DNA of 64,000 bases from Pseudomonas thivervalensis (GCF_001269655.1 NZ_LHVE01000009.1:553603-617602), one strand, 5' to 3'. Numbered from the stretch's first letter, positions 15,637-25,038 are shown. The notes: generated from the sequence alone by a model not told the origin. Numbers and translations are program-made.

Positions 15637-16455
15637 TTAGATCGCTGCCCGCAATTCACGTGGCGACAGGCCATAATGTGAGCGAAAGCGTACGGCAAAA
15701 CGTGAGGCCGAAGCGTAACCGCAGGCACCGGCAATTTCACCGATGGGACGAGAAGTCGTTTGCAATCGTTGCAACGCTGTCGCCAGTCGAACGCCCTCCA
15801 GAATGCTCCTGAAACTGTTCCCTTCATTCGCCAGTTGACGACGCAACGTCGATTCGCCCAGGTTCAGGTGTTGTGCAACGCTCGCCACCGTCCAGTCTCT
15901 CTCCGGGCTGCCCATGACCATCTGCTGTACACGTTCGCAGATGGGATCATTGCGACCCATCAGCAGCGGTCCGACCAGGCCGCCAAGGCATAGGCTCAGG
16001 AGAACCGCTTCCCCATAGAGCGTGCGTAATGCGTCCGGCGCGTTCGCATTGATAGAGGCCAGCAACTGATCCCATGCCTGTGTCGTGTGCCTGTCCAGAG
16101 GAACGCATAGATCGGTCTTCAGTACACCGCGATGGCTCATGATCTGCTGGCTGTATCGGGTGGTGAAGTGACGCAATGTCGAGAGGGGAAAGGTTACCGC
16201 ATCGGCGACGTAGTGGCCGTGAGGTCCGGGGAAGTTTGAGAGGCCAAGCTCGCGTCCGGCCGGCATCAGAATCAGATGTTGTGGCCCCGCGCGCATCTCC
16301 CGGTCATCCCATTGCAACAGTTTTTCTCCCTGTCGCACTCGGCACACGGTGGTCACGAACACCGGCACCCTTGGCAAGGTAAGGGGCTGTCGCGCCCGTA
16401 TGACACATGCATCGATAATGTTTTCCCGGTGCTGTATGCCGTCACAAGGGCGCAT
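15637..16455 (-). CDS. AraC family transcriptional regulator
   Basis: The 272-residue protein has a C-terminal double helix-turn-helix of AraC type (TVASVAQHLNLGESTLRRQL, then IGEIAGACGYASASRFAVRF, ending GLSPRELRAAI). The N-terminal 150 residues form a cupin-like effector domain of no clear specificity. It begins 5 bp after the stop of the PEBP-like gene, so the two form an operon. Its effector is unknown. Confidence 0.88.
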   Translation of the reverse strand: MRPCDGIQHRENIIDACVIRARQPLTLPRVPVFVTTVCRVRQGEKLLQWDDREMRAGPQHLILMPAGRELGLSNFPGPHGHYVADAVTFPLSTLRHFTTRYSQQIMSHRGVLKTDLCVPLDRHTTQAWDQLLASINANAPDALRTLYGEAVLLSLCLGGLVGPLLMGRNDPICERVQQMVMGSPERDWTVASVAQHLNLGESTLRRQLANEGNSFRSILEGVRLATALQRLQTTSRPIGEIAGACGYASASRFAVRFRSHYGLSPRELRAAI

Positions 16456-16460
16456 CGTTC

Positions 16461-17000
16461 TTAACGTCCGTAAGTTGAAGTAATGGTCGCTTTGGCCAGG
16501 GCGTTGGCGTTGAGCATATACCCAACCAAGGCGCCACTGGCCTCACCGTCGAGTGGTAGCTTATCGACTTTCAAAGCCCATACGGTGAATTGATAGCGAT
16601 GGGGTTTATCCCCCACCGGTGGGCAAGCCCCGCCAAATCCCGGCTGGCCATAATCGGTTCGCCCTTGTACTGCACCGGCAGGCAGGTTCGCTCCCACGCC
16701 TCTTGGCAAGCCAGTGGTCGAAGTGGGTAGGTTAACCACCGTCCAATGCCACCAACCACTACCGGTCGGTGCATCAGGGTCATAGACCGTGATCGCGTAG
16801 CTTTTAGTACCTGCGGGGGCGTTTGTCCAGGACAGCTCAGGAGACGTGTTGCCACCTTCGCATCCGAAGCCTTGGAACACTTCGCGACGGGTCAGCGGGC
16901 GATTGTCAGCAATATCCCGGCTGGTCAGTGAGAAGTCGGCAGCGTATCCACTGAGTGTGACCGCCATGGAAAGTGCAGGCAGGATCAATCTGATATTCAT
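16461..17000 (-). CDS. YbhB/YbcL family Raf-kinase-inhibitor-like (PEBP) protein, exported
   Basis: The 179-residue protein has a signal peptide (residues 1-20, ending SGYAADF) and the PEBP ligand-pocket motifs DPDAPTGSGWWHWTVVNLP and GACPPVGDKPHRYQFTVWAL. Bacterial members are periplasmic or cytoplasmic proteins of uncertain role that bind small anionic or phosphorylated ligands. It lies directly upstream of an AraC regulator. The upstream gap holds a 15-bp direct repeat (17062-17097) that may be its operator. Confidence 0.9.
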   Translation of the reverse strand: MNIRLILPALSMAVTLSGYAADFSLTSRDIADNRPLTRREVFQGFGCEGGNTSPELSWTNAPAGTKSYAITVYDPDAPTGSGWWHWTVVNLPTSTTGLPRGVGANLPAGAVQGRTDYGQPGFGGACPPVGDKPHRYQFTVWALKVDKLPLDGEASGALVGYMLNANALAKATITSTYGR

Positions 17001-17061
17001 CGCGATTCCATTTGAGTCTTGAAGTGAAGTGCGAGTCTAGGTCGAACAAAGCGCGCTGACT

Positions 17062-17097
17062 GTGCCGAAACGCTCGGCAAAAGTGCCGAAATGCTCG
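17062..17097. promoter_or_regulatory. Tandem 15-bp direct repeat upstream of the PEBP gene
   Basis: GTGCCGAAACGCTCG at 17062-17076 recurs with one mismatch at 17083-17097, a period of exactly 21 bp or two helical turns. The repeats lie 62-97 bp before the PEBP start codon. The spacing suggests tandem binding of an activator such as an AraC-type protein on one face of the helix. Confidence 0.5.
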
Positions 17098-17102
17098 ATT
17101 GA

Positions 17103-17768
17103 CTATCGACCTGTGTCATCCAGACGCTTACGCGATTCCAGCACTTGGGCCATGCGCACCAGATCGGCGAACGAGCGTGCGCACATCTTGCGCATGGCTT
17201 GGCCGCGGTGAATCTTTACGGTGATTTCGCTCAAGCCCAGTTCCCCGGCGATCTGCTTGTTCATCAGACCCGACACCGCCAGCGTCATGACCTGCTGTTC
17301 CCGGGGCGTCAAGGTGGCGTGGCGGTCAAGCACTTGCTGATGGCTGCGTTCGGCGCCGCGCCGCTGGCGGTCCTGGTGATGGGCCGCGGTCACGGCGTCG
17401 ATCAGGTCTTGTTCGCGGAACGGCTTGGCGAGGAAATCCACGGCACCGGCCTTCATCGCCCGCACGGTCATGGCGATGTCTCCGTGACCGGTCATGAACA
17501 CGATCGGCAGGTGGACGTTGGTCGCAACCAACTGGCGCTGGCAATCCAGGCCGCTGGTGCCTTGCAGCCGCACATCCAGGACCAGGCAACTGGGCTGGTC
17601 GGGCCTGGGATGGCTCATGAATTGCGCGACCGAATCGAACAGATGCACCTGCAGGCCGATGGAGCGCAGCAGGCTGCCGAGGGATTGGCGCAGCGGCGCG
17701 TCGTCGTCAACGATATAGACGATGGGGTCGTTGTCGTTGAGCGGGTCTGTAGTGGGTATGGCATTCAT
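17103..17768 (-). CDS. FixJ-type response regulator with LuxR helix-turn-helix
   Basis: The 221-residue protein has a receiver (IVYIVDDDAPLRQSLGSLLR, phosphoacceptor in LVLDVRLQG, Thr in VFMTGHGD, Lys in FLAKPF) and a C-terminal LuxR/FixJ DNA-binding domain (LTPREQQVMTLAVSGLMNKQ to EITVKIHRGQAMRKM). Its start codon overlaps the stop of the sensor kinase gene by 3 bp, so they are translated together. Family members act as transcription activators on phosphorylation. Confidence 0.93.
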   Translation of the reverse strand: MNAIPTTDPLNDNDPIVYIVDDDAPLRQSLGSLLRSIGLQVHLFDSVAQFMSHPRPDQPSCLVLDVRLQGTSGLDCQRQLVATNVHLPIVFMTGHGDIAMTVRAMKAGAVDFLAKPFREQDLIDAVTAAHHQDRQRRGAERSHQQVLDRHATLTPREQQVMTLAVSGLMNKQIAGELGLSEITVKIHRGQAMRKMCARSFADLVRMAQVLESRKRLDDTGR

Positions 17769-19297
17769 TGCCCGCTCCCCGACAGAGCGGTGCCCGTGAG
17801 TTGCGGCAGCGCGAAGGTGAACGTGGCGCCTTGGCCGACCTCGCTGGTCGCCCAGAGCCTGCCGTCATGGAAATCGATGATGGAGCGGCAGATGGAAAGG
17901 CCCATGCCCAGGCCGTTTTCCTTGGTGGTAAAAAACGCATTGAACAGGGAGGGCAGCACCTCGGGAGCAATGCCGGTGCCTTGGTCAGTTACTTCCAGCA
18001 ACGCTTCGTCATCCTTTGTCCAGGTGCGTATGCGCAGGATTCGTTCGTGTACCTTGGCCCCGTCCATGGCATGACAGGCATTGATGATCAGGTTGATGAT
18101 CACCTGCTGCAGTTGCACCCGGTCGGCGCTGACTTGGACGTTGGCCGCTGTCAGGTCGACGTTCGCTCGGACTTTATGATGCGCCAGTTGCGGCTGGACC
18201 AGGCTCAGTGTCTCGCTGACGATATCGTCCAGTCGCTCGCACTTGCGCAACGGATCGCATTTGCGCGACAGCGCCCGGATACCGCTGATGACCTCGCTGG
18301 CGCGACAGCCGTTGGCGACGATCCGGTCGAGGCAATCCAGGGCTTCCCCGAGATCGGGTTCCGGACGTTCGAGCCACCGGCGGCAGGCCTCGCCGCTGCT
18401 GGTGATCGCCGTCAGGGGCTGGTTGACTTCGTGTGCGATGGATGCGGCCATTTCCCCCAGGGAGGTCAAGCGAGTGACATGGGCCAGTTGGCTCTGGGTG
18501 CGGAACAAGGCTTCTTCGGCCTGTTTGCTGGCGGTGATGTCCATGAGTGCGCCGAGGTACTGGCAACGGCCATGCTGGACCAGCAGCGGGCTGGCGATCA
18601 TGTGGATGTGCTTGATGCGTCCATCCGGCATCAGCAGCCGTAGCTTGACCTCGATCTGCGGTTCGCCAGCGGCGGCCTGCTGGAAAACCCTGCGTGCCAA
18701 CTCCAGGTCTTCGGGATGCGTGCGTTCCAGCAGCATCGACACCGTGGGGATTCTGCTGGGTGGGTACTCAAAGATCCGCGCCGACTCCGCCGACCATGAC
18801 ATCACCTGCCGATCACCGTGGAAACCCACGCTGCCAGTCTGGCTCAAGCGCTGTGCGCCGATCAGGTACACCTCGTTGTGCCGAAGGCTGTCGGACGCCT
18901 GCTTGCTGCGCAGGGCCAGGAAGGCAATGGCCGACAGTGCGGTCAGGCAGCGGAAGAAACCGGTGGTCGATTCCCAGCGATGATAGCCGCCGTTGTACAA
19001 GAACATCGCGGTGAGCAAGCCCATGCACATCAGCGCGACGGTGATCACCAGGTTGATGGAAAACAGGTTGGCCGCCATCAACAACAAGGTGATGTACAGC
19101 AGGGTCGGGGCCAGGTCGGAATGGGTTTCGGAGTTGATGATGAAAATCCCGCAAGCCACCACCAGGCCCACCAGCCAGCCCAGGGCGTTGACCAGCGGGT
19201 GGGGACTGATGCCCATCGGCGGCCGAGGCCCGCTCTGGCTTGGCGTGTATCGAAGGCTGTCATAGACATTCTTGAGCATCGCGGAGGGTAGGGGCAC
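17765..19297 (-). CDS. Membrane PAS sensor histidine kinase (FixL-like)
   Basis: The 510-residue kinase has four predicted transmembrane segments in the first 130 residues (for example ALGWLVGLVVACGIFIINSE and LVITVALMCMGLLTAMFLY), a PAS domain of the PAS_3 type (SQTGSVGFHGDRQVMSWSAE onward), a HisKA domain with H-box SIAHEVNQPLTAI, and an HATPase domain (IINLIINACHAMDGA, DQGTGIAPE, GLGMGLSICRSI). No haem-binding His is obvious, so oxygen sensing is not claimed. A GTG start at 19297 was chosen because AAGG lies 9 bp before it, whereas the ATG at 19279 has no ribosome site. The signal is unknown. Confidence 0.9.
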   Translation of the reverse strand: MPLPSAMLKNVYDSLRYTPSQSGPRPPMGISPHPLVNALGWLVGLVVACGIFIINSETHSDLAPTLLYITLLLMAANLFSINLVITVALMCMGLLTAMFLYNGGYHRWESTTGFFRCLTALSAIAFLALRSKQASDSLRHNEVYLIGAQRLSQTGSVGFHGDRQVMSWSAESARIFEYPPSRIPTVSMLLERTHPEDLELARRVFQQAAAGEPQIEVKLRLLMPDGRIKHIHMIASPLLVQHGRCQYLGALMDITASKQAEEALFRTQSQLAHVTRLTSLGEMAASIAHEVNQPLTAITSSGEACRRWLERPEPDLGEALDCLDRIVANGCRASEVISGIRALSRKCDPLRKCERLDDIVSETLSLVQPQLAHHKVRANVDLTAANVQVSADRVQLQQVIINLIINACHAMDGAKVHERILRIRTWTKDDEALLEVTDQGTGIAPEVLPSLFNAFFTTKENGLGMGLSICRSIIDFHDGRLWATSEVGQGATFTFALPQLTGTALSGSGQ

Positions 19298-19630
19298 GTT
19301 GGCAGACCTTCTGTTATTACATGGTCTCGCTCTGGGATGTCGGAGACAGAGCATCGGTTCGTATCTTACGAAGCGCCGCTTTGCCCGAGGTAGGACATAA
19401 AACCCTGAAATCCCGCCAGGCCGTGCCAACACCTCTTTTGTGGCCTGGGTATATACCGAAGTATCGGTGACGTTGCCCAAAGGGTGAGGCAAGTGTCCCC
19501 ACGTACAACAGACCGGGTGCGCTGCGGGGATTACGCTTTCAACACCTCGTCGCCGCAGGCCTTGATGGAGGACGCAGGCGATGAACGTGTCCACTCCTGA
19601 CTCAATGGCCTGGCGCCTGGGGCGACGACT
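19298..19630. other. Divergent control region between the sensor kinase and LysR genes
   Basis: The 333 bp hold the ATAC-N4-GTAT site at 19452 and the promoters of two divergent genes. Open frames run through it from the kinase but without a ribosome site or family similarity. No repeats of the REP families are present. Confidence 0.55.
19452..19464. promoter_or_regulatory. ATAC-N4-GTAT site upstream of the sensor kinase operon
   Basis: The site reads TATAC-CGAA-GTAT, about 155 bp before the kinase start. GCCTGGGTA abuts it, as it nearly does at the site at 15092. This would fit autoregulation of the two-component operon by its FixJ-type regulator. Confidence 0.45.
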
Positions 19631-20572
19631 ATGATGAACAGAAATGACCTGCGTCGTGCTGACATCAATTTGCTGGTGGTCTTCGAAACCATGATGCACG
19701 AGCGAAACGTGACCCGCGTCAGCGAAAAGCTGTTTCTCGGCCAGCCAACCATCAGCAGCGCGCTGGCACGCTTGCGGTTGATGTTCGATGACCCCTTGTT
19801 CATCCGTTCGGGGCGCTTGATGGAACCAACTTCCCGGGCGCGGGAAATCTTCTCCAATCTTTCACCGGCCCTGGACGGCATCGCCGCTGCCTTGAGCCGC
19901 TGCCAGGCATTCGAGCCGGCCACCAGCGAGGCGACCTTCCATGTCGGCCTTTGCGATGACGTCGAATACGCGCTGCTGCCGGAGCTGTTGCGGCGCCTGC
20001 GGATCGAGGCACCTGGCACCACCTTGGTGGTGCGCCGGGCCGATCAATGGCAGGTGTCCCAGCTGTTGGCCAGCGGCGAGATTTCCCTGGGCATCAGCCC
20101 GACCCTGGAACTGCCGGCCAATGCCCGGCGCAAGACATTACGGCCGATTCGACCGATGCTCTTGCGCGCCGATTCGCAGCCTGGCGAACTGACCTTGGAC
20201 GAATTCTGCCGCCGGCCCCACGCAGTGGTGTCGTCCATGGGCAATGTCATCGATGATTCGGACCGCGCGTTATGCCTGGTGGGCCGACAGCGGCGGGTGG
20301 TGTTGACCGTGCCGCAGTTCAGCGCCTTGCCCGTGCTGCTGGCCCAGAGCGACATGATCGCCATCGTGCCGGATTACGTGGCCCAGGCGATGGCGATGAC
20401 GACCGGCATGCGGGCGCAAGCGGCCCCGATCTGCCTGCCCCAGCACGCGCTTTCCATGGTCTGGCGTGGCGCTTCGCACAATGATCCGGGGGAGCGTTGG
20501 TTGCGTTCCCGTTGCAGCGCGCTCCTGGCCGAGCAGGACGAGTCGCAGGAGCGATCCAGGCGAGTGGCCTGA
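19631..20572 (+). CDS. LysR family transcriptional regulator (NodD/SyrM-like)
   Basis: The 313-residue protein begins MMNRNDLRRADINLLVVFET, the typical start of the NodD/LinR branch of LysR proteins, with the helix-turn-helix VSEKLFLGQPTISSALARLR and a C-terminal effector domain containing LPVLLAQSDMIAIVPDYVAQ. The gene is divergent from the sensor kinase and convergent with the GlxA-like regulator, with no evident target beside it. Confidence 0.9.
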   Translation: MMNRNDLRRADINLLVVFETMMHERNVTRVSEKLFLGQPTISSALARLRLMFDDPLFIRSGRLMEPTSRAREIFSNLSPALDGIAAALSRCQAFEPATSEATFHVGLCDDVEYALLPELLRRLRIEAPGTTLVVRRADQWQVSQLLASGEISLGISPTLELPANARRKTLRPIRPMLLRADSQPGELTLDEFCRRPHAVVSSMGNVIDDSDRALCLVGRQRRVVLTVPQFSALPVLLAQSDMIAIVPDYVAQAMAMTTGMRAQAAPICLPQHALSMVWRGASHNDPGERWLRSRCSALLAEQDESQERSRRVA

Positions 20573-20596
20573 CAGGACGACGCAAGGTTTTCCCGC

Positions 20597-21616
20597 TCAG
20601 CGGGAAAACCGATTGCGGTACTCCCGGGGGGAAATCGACAGGTGACGCTGGAAGGTATGGCGCATTCGTTCCTCGTCACCGAAACCGCAGGACCGGGCGA
20701 TCTGGTCGATGTTGCGCTGGGAGTCTTCCAGCATTCGACGCGCGGCTTCCAGGCGGAACATCTCGATGGCTTTGGCCGGGGTTCGACCGGTCAGGCGTTT
20801 GTAGACCCGGGCGAAATTGCGCGGGCTCATCCTGGCCTGGCGGGCCAGCCGTTCGACGGTGAGGTCGTTGTCGTCCAGGTGTTCGGAGATCCAGACATGC
20901 AGTTCGTCGAACCCGGCGCTCTCCTGCATCTGCAATTGCAACAGTTGGCTGAACTGCGCCTGCCCGCCGGGGCGCTTGAGAAACACCACCAGCTCACGGG
21001 CCACCTGCAGGGCCACGTCGCGACCGCAATCGGCTTCGACCAATGCCAGGGCCATGTCGATACCGGCGCTGACACCGGCCGAGGTCCACACGTTGTCCTG
21101 CTGGATGAAAATCGCATCGAGGTCCACCTCGACCGAGGGGAACACGCTCTTGAGCATGTCGCACATGGCCCAATGGGTGGCGGCCCGGCGTCCGTCCAGC
21201 AAGCCGGCCTGGGCCATGAGGAAGGTGCCGCTGCACACCGATGCGGTGCGCCTGGCCTGGACCGAGGCATAACGCAGCCATTGCACCAGGTCGACACAGT
21301 CGATCATCGCCTGCTGTATGTCCGGGGCGCCGGGCACGATCAGCGTGTCGATGAGCGTCCCGTCGAGCTCATGCAGGGCACGGGTATCCACCACCAGGCC
21401 TTCGGCGCTTTGCATCAACCCACCGGCCAGGCTGGCGGTGTGCATGGCGTAGCCGGGCAGGCCGCGTTCGGTCATGGCTTTGGTGGCGGCCCAGAACACG
21501 GTCTGGGCCCCGGTCAGGTCCAGCAAGCCCATCTGCGGGTAGGCGAGGAATACCAAGGTGCGCGGTTGGCAAATGGACTTGGCGGCGATGCCGATCTCCA
21601 GGGTCATTTCGTTCAT
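20597..21616 (-). CDS. GlxA-type AraC regulator with DJ-1/PfpI-like domain
   Basis: The 339-residue protein has an N-terminal DJ-1/PfpI-like domain (TLVFLAYPQMGLLDLTGAQ, with the nucleophile-elbow-like TASVCSGTFLMAQAGLLDGR) and a C-terminal AraC helix-turn-helix (TVERLARQARMSPRNFARVY, FGDEERMRHTFQRHLSISPR). This architecture is shared by regulators of arginine, choline, glycine-betaine and isonitrile metabolism. It is divergent from the EutR-like AraC gene. Its inducer is not known. Confidence 0.92.
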   Translation of the reverse strand: MNEMTLEIGIAAKSICQPRTLVFLAYPQMGLLDLTGAQTVFWAATKAMTERGLPGYAMHTASLAGGLMQSAEGLVVDTRALHELDGTLIDTLIVPGAPDIQQAMIDCVDLVQWLRYASVQARRTASVCSGTFLMAQAGLLDGRRAATHWAMCDMLKSVFPSVEVDLDAIFIQQDNVWTSAGVSAGIDMALALVEADCGRDVALQVARELVVFLKRPGGQAQFSQLLQLQMQESAGFDELHVWISEHLDDNDLTVERLARQARMSPRNFARVYKRLTGRTPAKAIEMFRLEAARRMLEDSQRNIDQIARSCGFGDEERMRHTFQRHLSISPREYRNRFSR

Positions 21617-21757
21617 GATCGCTTCGCGCTGGATTTTTGTCAGGGGCGGTCAACGAGTCTATCCGTTTTCGGCACAATTGAACGAGTGGCCTGCCAGGCG
21701 GAATGGAACTTGCCTGGGTTTGACCCATAAGCCCTGGAATCAGCAAAGGTCGGGTCA

Positions 21758-22750
21758 ATGAACAATGACAACATGGCGCAGCCCGTGGTCTCGTCGGACG
21801 GGTTGCCGATGCTGCCGATCAATCGGTTTCGCACCACGGACATCGACGAGCACGCCCGGAACATGGGCGGCTGGCAGGTGTGCTATGACCAGTTGACCCC
21901 CGGGCGCTTCGACGGCGAGTTGATCGAGTTCCGCTCGGACTGGATGCAACTGGTGCGCGACCGCTCTAATCAGGCCCTGACCAAGCAAGGCATGGCCTGG
22001 GAGGGCGCCATCACCTTCAGCGTGCCGCTGAGTGCGGACGGGCCGGTCTTTTGCTCCGGGCACCCGATTGTCGAGCCCAGCCTGTTGGTCGCCCGTGGCC
22101 ATAACCTGCCCGAGCTGCGTACGCCCCAGCATCTGGATCTGCTCGGTGTCGCCATCGACGAGCAGGCGTTGGAGCATGTGCTGGAGCGCCAAGGCAGTCG
22201 CTTTCGAATTACCGATCTTCCCAAGTGTTACCGTCTCGGCAACTCGACGCTGCCCGCCGAGCTTGCGGCGTTGTTCGATGAGCTGGAAGGGGGCGAGCAG
22301 GGGCGTGACTCATTGCTGGGGTACGAGTCGATTCGCCGCGGCCTGCGTGACACGGTGATGTTGCACCTATTGGAACTGGTGGCGCCGGACGAGGCGCCGC
22401 CGCTCAATCCCACCGCGCGCAAGCGCATGGTTGACCGTGCCCGGGAGTACGCCTTGGCCCATGTCGATGAGCCGCTGTCGATCCTCGACCTGTGCAACCA
22501 CATCGGGGCCAGCCGACGCAAACTGCAGTATTGCTTCCAGGAGACATTGGGCATCAATCCCGTGGCCTATTTGCGGGCGTTGCGCCTCAATGCCGTGCGC
22601 CGTGAACTGCGCAGCGGCGGCCACGCCCAAGGGGTGCAGGAGGTGGCGGCACGCTGGGGGTTCTGGCACTTGAGCCGGTTTTCCAGCGACTATCGGGTGC
22701 TGTTCGGCGAGACGCCTTCACAAACCTTGCGTCGTACGCAACTGTGCTGA
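21758..22750 (+). CDS. AraC family transcriptional regulator (EutR-like)
   Basis: The 330-residue protein has a long N-terminal sensor domain (RNMGGWQVCYDQLTPGRFDG) and a C-terminal AraC domain (SILDLCNHIGASRRKLQYCF, ending FSSDYRVLFGETPSQTLRR). The layout resembles the ethanolamine regulator EutR and related activators. It lies just upstream of, and in the same direction as, the outer-membrane protein, MFS and amidase genes, which it probably activates. Confidence 0.88.
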   Translation: MNNDNMAQPVVSSDGLPMLPINRFRTTDIDEHARNMGGWQVCYDQLTPGRFDGELIEFRSDWMQLVRDRSNQALTKQGMAWEGAITFSVPLSADGPVFCSGHPIVEPSLLVARGHNLPELRTPQHLDLLGVAIDEQALEHVLERQGSRFRITDLPKCYRLGNSTLPAELAALFDELEGGEQGRDSLLGYESIRRGLRDTVMLHLLELVAPDEAPPLNPTARKRMVDRAREYALAHVDEPLSILDLCNHIGASRRKLQYCFQETLGINPVAYLRALRLNAVRRELRSGGHAQGVQEVAARWGFWHLSRFSSDYRVLFGETPSQTLRRTQLC

Positions 22751-22819
22751 AAACGGATAACGGCTGACCGGCCGGCTCCCTAGGATGACCCCAACACCAC
22801 AAGGTTGGAGGGGCATTCG

Positions 22820-23752
22820 ATGAATCAAAATAAAAAAGCAAACGCCTGGTGCTGTACCGGGTTGACCTTGGGGCTGATCGGTGCGTGTGGCGCTGCCCAT
22901 GGCACCGAAAACGGTGCGCCGACCACGGCGGTCGGGGTCTACGATTTCGGCGCGGGCATGATGCCGCCGGCCACGCCCTTCGGCACCGTCGGCCTGCGCA
23001 CCGCGTTCTATTCGGCCAACGTGCAGAAAGACCGCCACGGCAAGTCCGTGGACAACAATTTCTCCCTGGATGTCTTGTCCATCGGCGTCGCCTACATGCG
23101 CATGACCGATTACACGGTGCTGGGCGCCAAGTATGGCTTCGGCGCCGTCGTGCCGTTCTTCCAGATGGACGCCTCGGTACGGGTGCAGACACCCATCGGC
23201 CCGCTGGACCTGGAAGCCGATCCGTTCCGCATGGCCGATATACAGGTGCTGCCGGTGATCCTGCAGTGGACCTTGTCGCCGAACCTGTTCGTCAACGCCC
23301 AGTTCCAGATCCAGGCACCCACAGGCGACTACGACAAGGATCGCTTGATCTCACCGGGTCTCAACCACTGGACCTTCTCACCGATCCTCAACGCCACGTA
23401 CATCTCCGACAGCGGTTTCGAGGTGTCTTCGAGCTTCGAAGCCGACATCAATACGCGCAACCAAGCCACTGACTACAAGAACGGCGTCGAGTACCGTCAC
23501 GAATTCGCCGTGGGCCAACACGTCGGCCCGTGGACCGTGGGCGTGGGCGGTTATTACTACCGGCAATTCACCGACGACGATGCGCCGGGCCTGGAAGCGG
23601 GCAATCGCGCCCGGGTGTTGGCGGTCGGGCCGGCGGTGAGCTACTTCCAGCCCGGCATGCCGCCGGTGTGGCTGCATGTCTACAAGGAGCTCGATGCGCG
23701 CAACCGCGCCGAGGGCTATACCACGGCGCTGCGTATTTCTCACAGTTTCTAA
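22820..23752 (+). CDS. SphA-like outer-membrane protein (phenol/aromatic degradation family)
   Basis: The 310-residue protein starts MNQNKKANAWCCTGLTLGLI after a GGAGGGG ribosome site, and has a signal peptide ending near residue 30 (GAAHGTENG). Alternating aromatic strands (VGVYDFGAGMMPPATPFGTV, GPWTVGVGGYYYRQFTDDD) and the terminal SHSF phenylalanine mark an outer-membrane beta-barrel of the SphA/MetA-pathway type, often found in aromatic catabolic operons and thought to help uptake. It is followed after 12 bp by an MFS gene, so it is the outer-membrane part of an import route. Confidence 0.85.
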   Translation: MNQNKKANAWCCTGLTLGLIGACGAAHGTENGAPTTAVGVYDFGAGMMPPATPFGTVGLRTAFYSANVQKDRHGKSVDNNFSLDVLSIGVAYMRMTDYTVLGAKYGFGAVVPFFQMDASVRVQTPIGPLDLEADPFRMADIQVLPVILQWTLSPNLFVNAQFQIQAPTGDYDKDRLISPGLNHWTFSPILNATYISDSGFEVSSSFEADINTRNQATDYKNGVEYRHEFAVGQHVGPWTVGVGGYYYRQFTDDDAPGLEAGNRARVLAVGPAVSYFQPGMPPVWLHVYKELDARNRAEGYTTALRISHSF

Positions 23753-23764
23753 AAGGGGCTCGCC

Positions 23765-25021
23765 ATGAACCAATCAAGTTCCGTTTCAACGACGGCCACC
23801 CCGTCGCGCCAGGCCAGTTGGCGCGAAGGCGGGGTGCTGATGCTGGGCAGCAGCCTGACGATCATGGGCGCGGTGATGGTCACGCCCATCCTGCCCAGGT
23901 TGGGCGCCGAATTCGGCCCCATGGAACCGCGCGCCGATCTGCTGGTGCCGCTGGCGATCACCGGCCCGGCCCTGGCGATTGCCGTGTGCGCACCGTTGGC
24001 GGGCTGGTTGGCCGACCGGGTCGGACGCAAGGCCTTGCTGGTGATTGCCACGGTGCTCTATGCCTTGCTTGGCGCGTTGCCAGCCCTGCTCGAGAGCCTG
24101 CCTTCGATTGTCGGTGCGCGGCTGTTGTTCGGTTGCACGGAGGCGGCGGTGATGACCTGTTGCGCGACGCTGATCGCCGACTATTGGCAGGGCGAGGAGC
24201 GGCTGCGCTACGTCAACCGCCAGGTCGTGACTATCGGTCTGGTGGGGGCACTGTTTTTCGTGGTAGGCGGTGTGCTCGGCGAGCATTCGTGGCGTGCGCC
24301 GTTCCTGTTGTATTTGCTGCCGTTGCTGCTGGTGCCGGCCATGGTGAAAGTGCTCTGGGAGCCGCCAGTGGCGAAGCCGCAGATGACCGGGCAGCGCGTC
24401 GATGAGTCGGCTCCGGGCAAGGTCGCCGTGCTGCCACTGCTGGTTGGCTACCTGATGATCCTGGGCGGCATGGTCCTGACGTTCATCATGCCGATCCAGG
24501 CGCCGACGCTGTTGGTCAGCCTGGGCATCACCTCTAGCACGATGATCGGCCTGGCCGCGGGGCTGAGCCTGCTGGCGACCTTGGGCGGCTCGCTGATGTG
24601 GCCGTTGCTGCGCCGCCGCTTCGGCATCGCCGGTTGCAACGCTCTGTTGCTCGGCCTGATGGGCCTGGGGCTGTGGCTGCTGATGCGCGGGCAAAGCTAC
24701 AACGACGTGCTGGTGGCGGTGTTCGTTCAGGGCCTGGGGGCTGGGTTGCTGGTGCCCAACGTGATGGCACCGGTAATGAATGCCTTGACCGCCAGCACCC
24801 GCGGTCGGGGTATGGGCGGGTTTACCTCGTGCTTGTACATCGGCCAATTCGTCAGCCCGCTGGTGGTGGCCTTGGTGATTGTCTTCGCCGGCGACCTGCG
24901 TCACGCCATCCAGTGGCTGGCCCTGGCCAGTTTTGTCTTGGCGCTGCTCTGGGTCGTTGTCGGCCTGCGGGCTCGGGGTCAGGGACAGGCAAGCACTGTC
25001 GGCTCACATCAATCGTCGTGA
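23765..25021 (+). CDS. MFS transporter
   Basis: The 418-residue protein has about 12 transmembrane segments and the MFS loop 2-3 motif GWLADRVGRKALL. A repeat of the inverted topology follows after residue 220 (VAVLPLLVGYLMILGGMVLT). It lies between the outer-membrane protein and amidase genes and most likely imports the amidase substrate, or exports a toxic product. Substrate specificity cannot be read from the sequence. Confidence 0.92.
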   Translation: MNQSSSVSTTATPSRQASWREGGVLMLGSSLTIMGAVMVTPILPRLGAEFGPMEPRADLLVPLAITGPALAIAVCAPLAGWLADRVGRKALLVIATVLYALLGALPALLESLPSIVGARLLFGCTEAAVMTCCATLIADYWQGEERLRYVNRQVVTIGLVGALFFVVGGVLGEHSWRAPFLLYLLPLLLVPAMVKVLWEPPVAKPQMTGQRVDESAPGKVAVLPLLVGYLMILGGMVLTFIMPIQAPTLLVSLGITSSTMIGLAAGLSLLATLGGSLMWPLLRRRFGIAGCNALLLGLMGLGLWLLMRGQSYNDVLVAVFVQGLGAGLLVPNVMAPVMNALTASTRGRGMGGFTSCLYIGQFVSPLVVALVIVFAGDLRHAIQWLALASFVLALLWVVVGLRARGQGQASTVGSHQSS

Positions 25022-25038
25022 CATAAGGAAGCTGAAAC

